Assembly (NCBI RefSeq): GCF_029873635.1
Contig: NC_080420.1
Span: forward strand, 32,107,032 to 32,171,031
DNA from: Malania oleifera
Lineage: Eukaryota > Streptophyta > Magnoliopsida > Santalales > Ximeniaceae
DNA: 64,000 nt
Direction: 5' to 3'
Both the position numbers and the translations under genes were made by a program. Positions 45,631-56,109 of this stretch are shown one piece after another. The notes under the pieces were generated by a model. That model had not been told where the DNA came from. It did no database searches and worked only from the letters and a program-made list of their open reading frames with translations. Position 1 is the stretch's first letter. Every line of letters begins with the position of its first letter.

Positions 45631-45835
45631 AGTTATGTAATTGAATTTGTATGGTATAGGTAGTATTTTGGTTTTAATGGTTTTGGGGAGAATTTTCTTT
45701 CAATGGTTGTAATCTCCTAGAACCCCTATGTGACCACAGTATTCCTCCGCCATAAGTGAGGATAATAAATAAAATGATGTTGTTCTTTAAGAATGAAAAT
45801 GGGGTGAATGACAAATTTCACGGCTGAAATTTTAT

Positions 45836-45848
45836 AAAGAGGGGAGAA
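45836..45848 (+). other. Polypurine tract, element 1
   Basis: AAAGAGGGGAGAA directly before the 3' LTR of element 1. Confidence 0.85.
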
Positions 45849-48559
45849 TGTAGAGACCCGAAAAATAAAATAATAAAAGAATATGGGAGAAAAAGGATTT
45901 TTGGCTAAGGAAGGAGAAAACCACCGAAGGAGGAAGAAAATTGGCAATGGTTTCAGGGTTTCACCGCTGGTCAATAAAGGGTAAACGATAATTTCTAGCC
46001 CGGTTAAATAGAAAACAAGCGACGGTTTTCTAAGAGCTGGAGAAAATCGGCGACGATTTTTCTGTAGTGAGACCTATAAGGAGATCCCGCGAGAGATAAT
46101 TCTTAAAAAAAAAATTTCTTCTTCTTCTCACTTCTAAACCCTACGAAACCCCTTCCATTCTTCCTTGGATTCTGGCTTCATTTTAACCCAGATTGACGAT
46201 CAGGAACCACCACGAGGTTCCTAGGAAGATTCTCTGCAATGTACACGGAGTAGATTTTCAAGTTGGGGTTCCGGGGCAGCATCCCAAAACCAAGGTAAGT
46301 GGTGTATTTTAAGGTTTTTAAGTCAATTTGGAGTGTACGAAATGTAGGAGCTGTTAAATGGATGTTATTCTGGGAGTTGTGTTGAATAATTTGACAAAAT
46401 GTGTATTGCAGGTTTTTGGGCTATGAACGCCGAAGGGCGTAGAAAATTGGGTTTTTAGTGGAATCTCAGTAAGCTAGGTAATAAGAATAAATTATAGCAG
46501 TCTTTTTATGAAAATTATGGGTTGAGAAATATGTGAAAATGACATATGTTATTTTACCTTAAATTTATTATAATATAAATATCAAATGAAATTTGTGTGC
46601 CATATGATTTGGTTTGGAATATATTTGAAATTTAGTTGAATGATTCACATTGAAAATATGAGATTATGAGATGTAAAATGATATATGGGATTTGAAATGT
46701 GGAAAAATGATGAAAGTGAAATACACTAGAAAATGTATCTTCTAAGAAATGATGAAATATGAAATATGGAAATGTGTATTGAGAAACATTGAATTACGTG
46801 AAATGAAATATGTATATATTATTATGAGATGAAAATAATTTTGGAATGATGAAATGAGTTGAGAATACTAGATAATGTGAATATTGCAATGTAAAATTCT
46901 GCAATACTAGTATATGAATGTGATATGAGTATACTGAAAATGTGAACATTGCGATGATAATATTGCAATGAGAATAATGATATGTGAATATTGGTATGAC
47001 AATATGGAATGTGAATATGTGAAATGAAAATATTACAATGTTAATTCTGCAATACAAAAATGAGAAACGTGAATATGAGAAATATGATTATGGGAAATGT
47101 GAATATGTGAAATGTGAATATTGCACCGTTAATTTTGCAATATGAATATTAAATTGTGAGAAATGAAATGTGTAATTCCAAAAGGGGAATAAAGACATGT
47201 GATTGATGAAATGCCAATACCACATAGTGATTGCTGGTATGTGGTAGTGATAACCCTGATTGATGGATATGGAAATCCTGATGATGGGTTGTGATATTGA
47301 GAGCACGGAACCATTGCTAGTGGAGTTAGTGCAACCACACGGACTCGTGGAGCGTGTGGTATAATAGTCGACTAATTCTGATGATGGGTTGTGATATTGA
47401 GAGCACGGAACCATTGCTAGTGGAGTTAGTGCAACCACACGGACTCGTGGAGCGTGTGGTATAATAGTCGACTAAGCTGTATAGTAGAGTTGTTGTGCCC
47501 CCTGAATTCGGATCAGGGCTATTGGCTGGCCAATCGTACTACAGATATGAGATATATGATGATATTTGACCTAACTGGGTCACCCAACCGTGGTTAGGTC
47601 TAGCCTTTGGGCCGCACAGCCCTATTCATAGGGGGAAGCATGACGTGGAGGAATATCCTCAGGGCATCCATGAGTACTGATACGGATGTATCGGTTATGG
47701 TGACACTCATGAGCTTGATATGGAAATGGAAATGAAAAGGAAATGAAAATGGAAATGAAATGAGAATGGAAATAAGAAAGAAAGTGAGAAATGAAATTGC
47801 ACTAGTTAATAAATAATTAAAGCGAGATAAAACACACCGCCTAAGGGCTTACTGAGTAAGGTGAGTGCTCTGATAAATATCAGTTGTAGCTAAACCCGAG
47901 TTAATCGGGCTAGGCTGCAAACGATATCATAGCAAAGGGAAGCTGCTTGTATGGGCGGGTAAGCTTCCCTATTCTTAGGAATTTCGCCGATAAACTTGGG
48001 TTACAAATGAATGATTTTGGAAATGGAAGTAAAAGCTTATTAAAGTTTGTGTTGTATATCTATATGATTATGATTATGTAATTGATATATTTTCTTAGAA
48101 GATATTATTATTGAATGAATATATGTTATGATATAATGAATCTCATACTGCCACACACTGTAGATAATTTATTCCGTCTTACTGAGATGTGTCTCACCCA
48201 ATCATTTAAATATTTTAGGAAACCAAGCTAGACCCGATTATAGAGCTCCTAGGTAGAGAGGAGCAGATACCCTGAGTGGTTAGGGTGAGTATTTTTTACT
48301 AGGGAGGTTTGATTCCCCTAGAGTTCTGTGGTTGACTTGTATGTGTGTATGGTAGTGCTCTGGTATGTGTATTCGCTGTGGTATGTATGTATATATATTT
48401 ATGAAATGACTTCCACTTTTAGGGTTGTGTATGATTATGATTGTATACCTGGTACCCACTTTCGGGTCAGGTTATGTATTGTGATATCATTGGTTGACGT
48501 GGCCGATATGTGATGCATGCTATATATGGAAACAAAATGGATGAAAAATCAAGGCGCCA
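45849..48559 (+). mobile_element. Gypsy element 1, 3' LTR
   Basis: Starts TGTAGAGACCCG and ends about ..CAAGGCGCCA (the last two bases are uncertain). It is 2.7 kb, longer than the 5' LTR because it keeps the promoter block and has a 100-bp tandem duplication. It holds the 18-bp dyad AAAATCGGCGACGATTTT (46043-46060), TATA-like CCTATAAGG (46072-46080), leader donor CAAG|GTAAGT (46295) and hairpin TGAGATGTGTCTCA (48183-48196). Confidence 0.92.
47277..47475 (+). repeat. 100-bp tandem duplication in 3' LTR of element 1
   Basis: The text from ATGATGGGTTGTG (47281) to GTCGACTAA is repeated exactly 100 bp later (47381-47475). The two units look identical over their length. The 5' LTR has one unit, so the duplication arose after insertion, and recently. 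Confidence 0.9.
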
Positions 48560-50153
48560 CATTTGAACCTAAACTCGAACCAGAAACCTGAACCTAGAAC
48601 CTTAACCCGAACCTGAACCTGAACCTAAACAAGAACCAGAAACCTGAACTTGAACTGAGAACCAGAAACCCAAACCATGAACCTATAACCCGAACCTTAA
48701 AAGAAGACAGACTGAATCTGTAACTTGAGCCTAAACTTGTAACCAAACCCCCTACTGAAGCCACACAAAACAAAACGGCACTCCACAGTACCAAACAACA
48801 CCCCCCACAGAACCAAACATCTCTAAATAGAATAAAGTCTAACCTTTGTTTTAAAAGTGCCCGACCCATCTTGTTGTTTAAAAAAAGAACATAGCCCACC
48901 TTCATTTTAAAACATCCAAGCCCAACCTATTTTTAATATAACCAAGCCCAACCCATTTTTAAAACAACCATGCCCAGTTTGTTTTTTTTTTTTTTAAGAA
49001 GCAAGCCCAAGATTCATTTTAAAAGAAACCAGCCCAACTTGTTTCAAAAACAACCAAGCCCACTTTCACTTTAAAATAGATCCAAGCCCAATAATTTTTT
49101 AAAAAGAACCTGACACAACTTGTTCTTAAAGAACCACCAAGCCACCTTCGTTTTAAAAAAAGATTCAGGCCCAATTCATTTTCAAAATAAACCCGGCCCA
49201 ACTTGTTTTTAAAACAACCAAGCCCATTTTTTTTTAAAGAAAACGAGGCTCAACCCATTTTTAAAACAATCAGGACCAATTCATTTTTAAACCAGAACCA
49301 AGCCTTAGAACCCATCTCAACTGGAATCACAAGGGTCCAAGGGTGGACTCGTTCGAGTCAACCCAAGAGAAACTCGGTGGGGGTTCAGATGAGTTAACTC
49401 ATCCTTGAACACTGAACTCACTTAACCGAATTATAGTGGAAACCATAACCCTAAAATCACAACATTGCAAAAAACAACACTTACATCACAAATAGAAACA
49501 ACAATAGCATTTGAATCACAAACACCAGAACAAACAACACTCGAATCACATACACACAATCACACAAGCAAAACAGAAAGAAAGAAAAGGGGAAGGGGTT
49601 ACTTATCTTCTGAAAGCATCACGCACAAACCCCCCAAAGAGGGCTAACCCATCTCAAAACTTGGGTCAAACCCCTCCTGGGTCTCAAAACGAGTCCCTCA
49701 TCAAGATTAGAACACCTCATGGGTATTCATAGACGGTAAACGAGCGTTGGTTGAGTGATAGAGTTTGAAAAGGGGCTTAAGGTTTTAGATGGGATCTTAG
49801 TAGTTCGCAACAGTGTAGAGAGAGAGAGTAAGGATTAGGGTTTCAAAGGTTAGGAGAGAGATATAAAGAGTTAGAGAAAGATCTATAGAGTTAGGATTTT
49901 AGAGAGGGGTCTGGAGAGTTAGGTGTGGTAGGCTTGCCAAGTCTTGGGTACTTAACTACCAAAGATAAAATTTATACTACCTAACAATCCCAAGTTCAGT
50001 AGAAAGTGAGGAAGTTAGGTGTCGATCCTCGAGGACTTGAAGCGCAGTTATTAAGCTACTTCCAAATTAGTTCACTATAGTCTTGTATAAAAGAGAAGTA
50101 AAAAGGTTGTATTTTTCAATAGGCAAAATTAACCAACTACTAGAAAGCAATTA
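48560..50153. other. Unassigned repeat-rich region
   Basis: This is where the host sequence resumes after gypsy element 1. It begins with a (GAACCT)-like low-complexity run (about 48562-48720), then a degenerate tandem repeat (48880-49310). AT-rich non-coding DNA follows, with a purine-rich stretch at about 49780-49930. The text 'gtgtcgatcctcgaggacttg' (50019-50039) resembles leaders and tails of TAT/Athila-type gypsy elements. It may be the continuation of the element started at 26558. No gene is seen. Confidence 0.45.
48880..49310. repeat. Degenerate tandem repeat, unit about 26-36 bp
   Basis: More than ten imperfect copies of a unit of the form CCAAGCCCAACCCATTTTTA plus AAACAA. The ORFs in this stretch on both strands are by-products of the repeat. 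Confidence 0.8.
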
Positions 50154-51290
50154 TGTAACGACCCCAAAAATAATAGACATAAAAGTGTAAAATAAAATAA
50201 AATTAAAATTGAAATTAAAATTAGAATTAACTAATTAATTAATTTAAAATAAATATTAATTAAATAATATATAATATAATAATATATTAATATAATAAAA
50301 TATATATATATATATGGAAGAGCAGCGCCCCCCCTTTTGATTTCAATTTCAAGCATCTCTCTCTTTTCATTTCTCTTTCCTCGTCCTCCCTCTCTTTCTC
50401 TCCTAGATTTTCTCGACCAAACAAGCGCCGATCGAAAAACGAAAAATACTGTTGGGTTCCATTCTCCGCCACCGACATTCCTACCAAAGTGGATTTGTCG
50501 TAGGAGCGACGTAGGCACCACTCCTGAGGTAAGGTAACCTCTCTCTCTCTCCTCAATTTCTCCTTAAATCTTTAGCCAAACTGATGATCAGAAATCACCA
50601 CGATGTTCTAAGAGCGTTTCTCTACAAGTCTAGTGGAGTAAATTTTTGAACTAGGTTTTCCAGGCACCACTCCAAAGTTAGGGTAAGATTTAGGGAATTT
50701 AGCAAATTTTCTGTTTTGGGGAATTTAATTATTTATTTGGAGTTTATAGGCTTAGGAAATGTTAAAATAGTTATTGAGAATTTTGTGAGCCTAGGAATAT
50801 TAAGGAAATTATAAATTTGGGGTTGAACTAATGGAACTGGGAAAATGTGGTTTCAGGGTTTGGAGTTCTAAACACCGTGGGCATGGGTTAGGATTTTTAC
50901 CAAACTTTTCAGGATTTAGGTAAGGGAATTAAGTTAAGTTAGGATTTTTTTTTATTAAATATGAATTGATTAAACTGCTATATATTTATTTATTATGAGT
51001 TCAAAGATTATTTTGAAAACCAACTGTTCAACCGGCATTTTACAAATTTAGAATATATGATACAGTATTTTGAATAACATGAACGATGGAAAATCTGATT
51101 TATTTTATGAACTAAAAATACTATGTATTTTTTGTTATCTCTTGGACTATATTCAAATACTGAAAATGTGTGGCAGGTGAATGATTTTATGGTTTATCAT
51201 GAAACCGAATTTGGGAATGATTGTGAAATATACTAGAACTGTTTGTGAAACATACTGGAACTGCTTGTGAATAATACATCTGAAAGTGAA
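50154..51290 (+). repeat. Gypsy LTR fragment, starts TGTAACGACCCC
   Basis: Begins TGTAACGACCCCAAAAATAA and contains the same R/U5 block as the other gypsy LTRs: 'atcaccacgatgttc', then 'ggagtaaatttttg', then 'caccactccaaag' and G|GTAAG (about 50590-50690). It is cut at 51290 by the minus copia LTR. The remainder is not found in the window. Confidence 0.75.
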
Positions 51291-52734
51291 GTAGTTATTC
51301 CATGAGGGGAGGGGGGTGAATTGGGTTATTAGAAAATTTTTAGTTCCTTTTAAGGATTCCTTGAATTATTTGTTCAATACACACAGTAAATCTTAAATGA
51401 TTCAAACAATTCACAACCAATACTAAACACACCACAAGTTAGTAAAACTTAAACAAGCAATCAACTAAGTTATGTTTCAAAATAATCAATCAAGAATACT
51501 CAGTTATCCACAATTTTGGAGCTCTTGTGGAATTTCAACTCTTTCTTTGTAAGCAGCCCTGTAAGAAATCGCAAGCTCTATTTTTGAATGGATTTAATTG
51601 TGCTATCTTAATTAAGATTTCCGCAAACAATTAACCAACGTACTCCCCTGTGGTTCTCTACAAAAGGTTAATTAAAACGTACTTTCTTTTTATTAAGAGT
51701 CTTCTTTTTAATTCAACTTTGTTCCCTGTAGCCTGCATTTAGCAAACACACAATAATATATAAAGTTCTAAAATTTAAAAGATTAGGGTAAGAAGAACAT
51801 TGAGATTTTTACGAGGTTCGACTTATCCACAGCCTACGTCATTGCCTTTGGCCAATACCACTAAAGGATTCCACTATTCGCACTTCTTTCTGAGCAGAGT
51901 AAACCTTTTACAAATTCCCTTTTTTATAGGTAGAGATACCTCTCCAAGAGAAAACCCTACGCTTGATAACAACGATCCAACAGCCCTGAATCATCTACAA
52001 GACAAGAAACAAGAAATATCTTCTGCGTACAAGAATACTCTCGCAAAGAGGAAATTAGTACAAATTTAAACACTATGCACTTCAATATTCAAATATCAAA
52101 TTGAAATACTAGTGAAGCTCAAGTTTAGAATTCACCAAGTTCCTTTCTCTAGATGAGAAATTAGTGATAGGAACTCAAAGAGTAGTGATCAGCAATTCAG
52201 AATATCAGCAATTCAGTTGAACAAGTGGTAGAACAAAAGAGAGCTTTGTTTGAAAGATAACCGTTGGACCTAACTGGGCTTTTAATTCTTGTTTTGATGA
52301 TAACAAAATAAAGGATGTTTTAACATGTATTGTTGAGTGATTTTATTTCAGGTCTAAGTAAAAAGATACTCACCGTTAATCATGAAAGCAAGCTGGAGAT
52401 CAATGTCAGTCAAGGGAAAGCTTCTCAGTATATTGAAGCAATGAACGACAAATGAAGAGCTTAAAGGCCAAACAGATCTTGAAGTCAAAAGTGAACCTTA
52501 AGAGGCTGCAAGACTTAGTGATTAAGGAGATCATGCTTAGAAGGATATTTGTAAGTACTTCAAAGTCATTACTATTTAAATATGTGAAGCTCCTTATGAT
52601 ACAAAGACTTAGAGACCAGCATTTGAAAAACTCTTGAAAATGTTTTTGAAAAGTGTCAATTAATTTTTTCAAGTAAACTAGATTTTTAAAAAAATCAAAA
52701 AATGGAAAATATTTGAAAAATAGGTTTACCCAGC

Positions 52735-53035
52735 TGACTGACTCGTTGAACTAAACATACCTAACCAATTGACCAGTTTTTAACATGGTTCAGTCAGCCG
52801 ACTGACATGAAACTTTCAGTAAAATTAACTATCTAACGGACTGACTCAAATGAACTAAAAATGCCCAGCCGACTGACAATGCCCAGCCGACTGACTATTT
52901 TGAGCGTGGTTTAGTCAGCCGACTAACAATTTATCTGAATTAATTTTTGAAAGTCAGAATGGTTTCAGTCGCCTGTCCAGCCGACTGACTAGTACAAAAA
53001 TTGACCAAGTCGAGTGAGTCAGCCAACTGATTCTA
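52735..53035 (+). repeat. U3 dyad array, GTCAGCCGACTGAC type
   Basis: About ten sites. Examples are GTCAGCCGACTGAC (52793), CAGCCGACTGAC (52863 and 52883) and GTCAGCCGACTAAC (52914). Arms GTCAG/CTGAC flank a CCGA centre. It ends about 120 bp before the TATA box. Confidence 0.9.
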
Positions 53036-53156
53036 CAGAGAATTTTCAAATTTCAAATTAATGGGAAGATTTTCAAAATTAATTCCTTAATTTAATATCT
53101 TTTAAAAAGTTATGTAAATGCTTCATGTTAAATGAGAAAACTTTTCTTTGAAAAAG

Positions 53157-53167
53157 TCTATAAATAC
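53157..53167 (+). promoter_or_regulatory. LTR TATA box, copia element
   Basis: TCTATAAATAC in the 5' LTR; the 3' LTR has TCTATGAATAC at about 61197. Confidence 0.7.
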
Positions 53168-54269
53168 CTCCTTTGCTAAATGAAAAAAAAAAAAAAAAAA
53201 ACCGAAGAAAAACATGATTTCTATGCTAAAATTCTCCTAAAAGATCATTCTTACTCACATCTTTTTGCTGGGGGAAAACTCTACGAAGTTGCTAGATTGA
53301 TAAACAAGGGTTTGGTTCTAAGTTACATCTAGAATCCTTTTAAAAACCATTGGTGACTTCTAAACCTTAAGCTTCACATTGTTTATTTAGTTTTGGTTTT
53401 GAAGTACGATTTGGAATTTAACTTGTACAACCTACTCTGTGTTTTGAGAGTGTTTTTGTATGCAAATCCATTTCTTTCTATTTGATTTTTGATGGTTCAA
53501 GGCATTGTTGAATCGTTGGACCAAGCATAAGTTGTTGCTTGGAAAGGTTTCCCTTCTTGAAAAAGAGGGTGATTATTGTAAAGTTTTTTGTTCGACCCAG
53601 AAGGAACAAGGTATAGTGAAATCCTTAGGTGGTTGACCTAATGCGAGGACATAGGTTGGGGTGAGATGAACCTCGTAAAAGTTGTGGTGTCACTCTCTTT
53701 CCCTTACTCTCTTTTAAATTTCAGAAAAGATATAAACTGGGTGGATGTTATAATTCTTTCAATTATAAAAATAACGTACATTGGAAATTATATAAATTTA
53801 TGTCTAATTTGTTTTTGCGCTTGCGAAAACCAAAAGCGAGTACATTGGTTAATTGATATTTTGAGGAAACCGTAAGGGAGTAAGTTGATTGGTTAACAAC
53901 CTAAAACCTATTAGCTGAAGGTCTATTTAAATTCTGATATTGAAAAAGAGTTTGGATGATAATTTCATTTTTAGTTCAAGAGCAAACTACAGGACTTGCA
54001 CATTCATATACAGGGCTGCTGAATATTGCAAATCAAAATTGATTACTTGCGTTGTGGTTGTTTTGCTTGAACAATTAATTAATTAGTTTTGTTTGTTGAA
54101 GTTGTTGATTGAATAGAGGAAGTTAGTGCTTGTGTGGATTGCCTAATTAACAAAAGTATAAGAAGTCCTTAAAGGATTGTAAAAAGTTAAAAACTCTTAA
54201 AAAGGATCTAAGGAATTTTTAAATAACCCAATTCACGAGTCCTCTTGGTACTACACCTTAGGTTTCAAT

Positions 54270-54283
54270 TGGTATGAGAGCCT
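54270..54283 (+). other. Primer-binding site, copia element
   Basis: TGGTATGAGAGCCT, an initiator-tRNA-Met site with one change, two bases after the 5' LTR. Confidence 0.88.
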
Positions 54284-54324
54284 GGTTATAGAAAAACCTA
54301 ACAAGTAGCTATATAAAGATCAAA

Positions 54325-56078
54325 ATGGCACAAATAGGAGTAGCTCCCTTTGGTGAGGGTCAATCCTCAACTAGGCCACCCATTTTTTGTGGACTAAATT
54401 ACACTTTTTGGAAGCAATGAATGAGAATCTACCTTCAAACAATGGACTGGAAGGCATGGAATGTTGTTACAAATGGAAATCTGATTCCTACTAAACTAGT
54501 AGATGGAAAAGAAGTACCTAAAGAAGATAAAGAACTAATCGAATCAGATTTCAAAATACTGCAAATTAACTCAAGTGCAATAAATGCCCTATATTGTACC
54601 CTTGATGCAAATGAATTCAATAGAGTAATGACGTGTAAAACAGCTAAAGAAATTTGGGATAAATTAGAGGTAACATATGAAGGCACAATAGATGTTAGGG
54701 AAAGTAGAATTGATTTGTTAACCAGTGAATATGAAGCTTTTAGGATGAATTCCGACGAAACTATAACAAGCATGTACACTAGGTTCACACATATCATAAA
54801 CTCACTAAGTTCCTTAGGAAAAACATATTCCACCATGAGATGATCCACAAAATTATAAGAGCACTTCCACCTATTTGGGAACCAAAAGCCACAACGGAAG
54901 GGAGAAACCTTAAAACAACTTCCTTAGATGAACTCATAGGATCTCTTCTAACCTATGAAATGATGTTGAAGGAAAGAAGTAATGAAAATAAAAACATGAA
55001 GTCTATAGCCCTAAAAGCCTTGAAAGAACATTCAAGTGAGGAAGATAATGAATCTAGTGAATTAGAAGATGAAGACTTAGCTCTCATAACTAAAATACTT
55101 GAAAAATTCTTGAAAAGAAACAAGAAATTCACTAGAAAATTCAACGGATCAAAAGTTGAAGGAGGTGAAAGTAATAAAAAGAAATACAAAAGCAAAAATG
55201 ATCCTCCCACTTGCTATCATTGTAAAAAGGTCAGGCACATCAAGCCGGAATGCCCACAACTCAAGAAGAAAAGAAGCCTACAATGAAAGCAACTTGGGAT
55301 GACACAAGTTCGAGTGGATCGGAGAGTGAGTCAAGTGATCAAGAAGTAGCAAACATGTACTTCATGGCACATAACGAAGAGGCAAACTCTTATTACTCTC
55401 TCTAAAGATTTGTGTGATGAATCATGTAGTAATTCGTGTGAAAGCATGCCCTCTTACAAAGAACTTCAATCTTAATTATTCTCTCTACATAACAAGTTTA
55501 TTAAAGTCTCAAAGAGAAACATAAGCTTGAAACAACAAAACGAAACACTTAGAAATCAGTTTGAATCCTCAAAACTTGTAGAAGAAGAAAAAGACTTAAA
55601 GATTGAAGAGCTTGAGAAGAAAGTAGATAACTTATCTAAAAAATTAGTTAAGTCTCAAGTGAATTAAGATAGCAAGAGAGTGCAAAAAATAAATGATCTT
55701 AAAAACCAAATTCAAGAGAAAGAAAAGGTCATCTACAACTTTACCAAAGGTAAAGATAACTTTGAAAAAATGGTAGGACAACAAAGGATGGCAAACAACA
55801 AAAAAGGAATTGGTTACAATGGAGCACCAAAAAAAAGAAAGAAAAACTTGTTTATGGGATATTTTGTAAATCAATCTAAACATTATGCAAGCACTTCTTC
55901 AACAAATATTTATGAGCACACCACTTGCTATATGCGTAAAAATAAAGGACACATAATGTTTAGTTGTCTACTCAAGAAAAAGTACATTAAAGTAAATAAT
56001 GAGTGGAAGATAAATACTAAAACTAGACAAGATATAAAGAAAGTTAAGAAGGTTTGGATTCCAAAAGTGACAACATAA
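54325..56078 (+). pseudogene. Copia gag, broken
   Basis: ATG at 54325 (MAQIGVAPFGEG). A TGA at 54418-54420 interrupts the start of the gag core, which continues as MRIYLQTMDWKAW and AKEIWDKLEVTYEGT. A frameshift lies near 54840, after which HKIIRALPPIWEPKATT continues. A CCHC knuckle CYHCKKVRHIKPEC lies at about 55216-55257, with a stop at 55284. Downstream is a Lys/Glu-rich coiled-coil-like stretch and a second knuckle with one Cys lost (CYMRKNKGHIMFSC, about 55928). A long gag with two knuckles fits the SIRE group. Confidence 0.88.
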
Positions 56079-56109
56079 ATCCTTTCTTGTAGGTTTGCTT
56101 TTGAACCAC

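Larger units (their letters stand above)
30290..48559 (+). mobile_element. Ty3/gypsy chromodomain element 1 (Tekay/Del-like), holds element 2
   Basis: The whole element has LTRs at 30290-32380 and 45849-48559 and a tRNA-iMet primer site. Domain order is gag, protease, RT, RNase H, integrase, chromodomain-like C-terminus, which is gypsy order. The integrase is split at 36215/44656 by element 2. Gag and pol carry many stops and shifts. The RT active site reads LIED instead of the usual IDD motif. By eye, a 100-bp sample of the two LTRs differs at about 15 positions, mostly transitions, so it is old. Confidence 0.92.
52264..54267 (+). mobile_element. Copia element 5' LTR
   Basis: Starts TTGGACCTAACTGGGC (the exact first base is uncertain) and ends ..CACCTTAGGTTTCA. 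Length is about 2.0 kb, long as in SIRE/Maximus elements. It has a U3 dyad array (52735-53035), TATA box (53157-53167) and conserved U5 block (GAGGACATAGG, then GAACCTCGTAAA, about 53644-53680). Confidence 0.9.

Noticed and set aside
48562-48720. GAACCT repeats as an interstitial telomere
   Set aside because: The unit is not the plant telomere TTTAGGG/CCCTAAA and is irregular.
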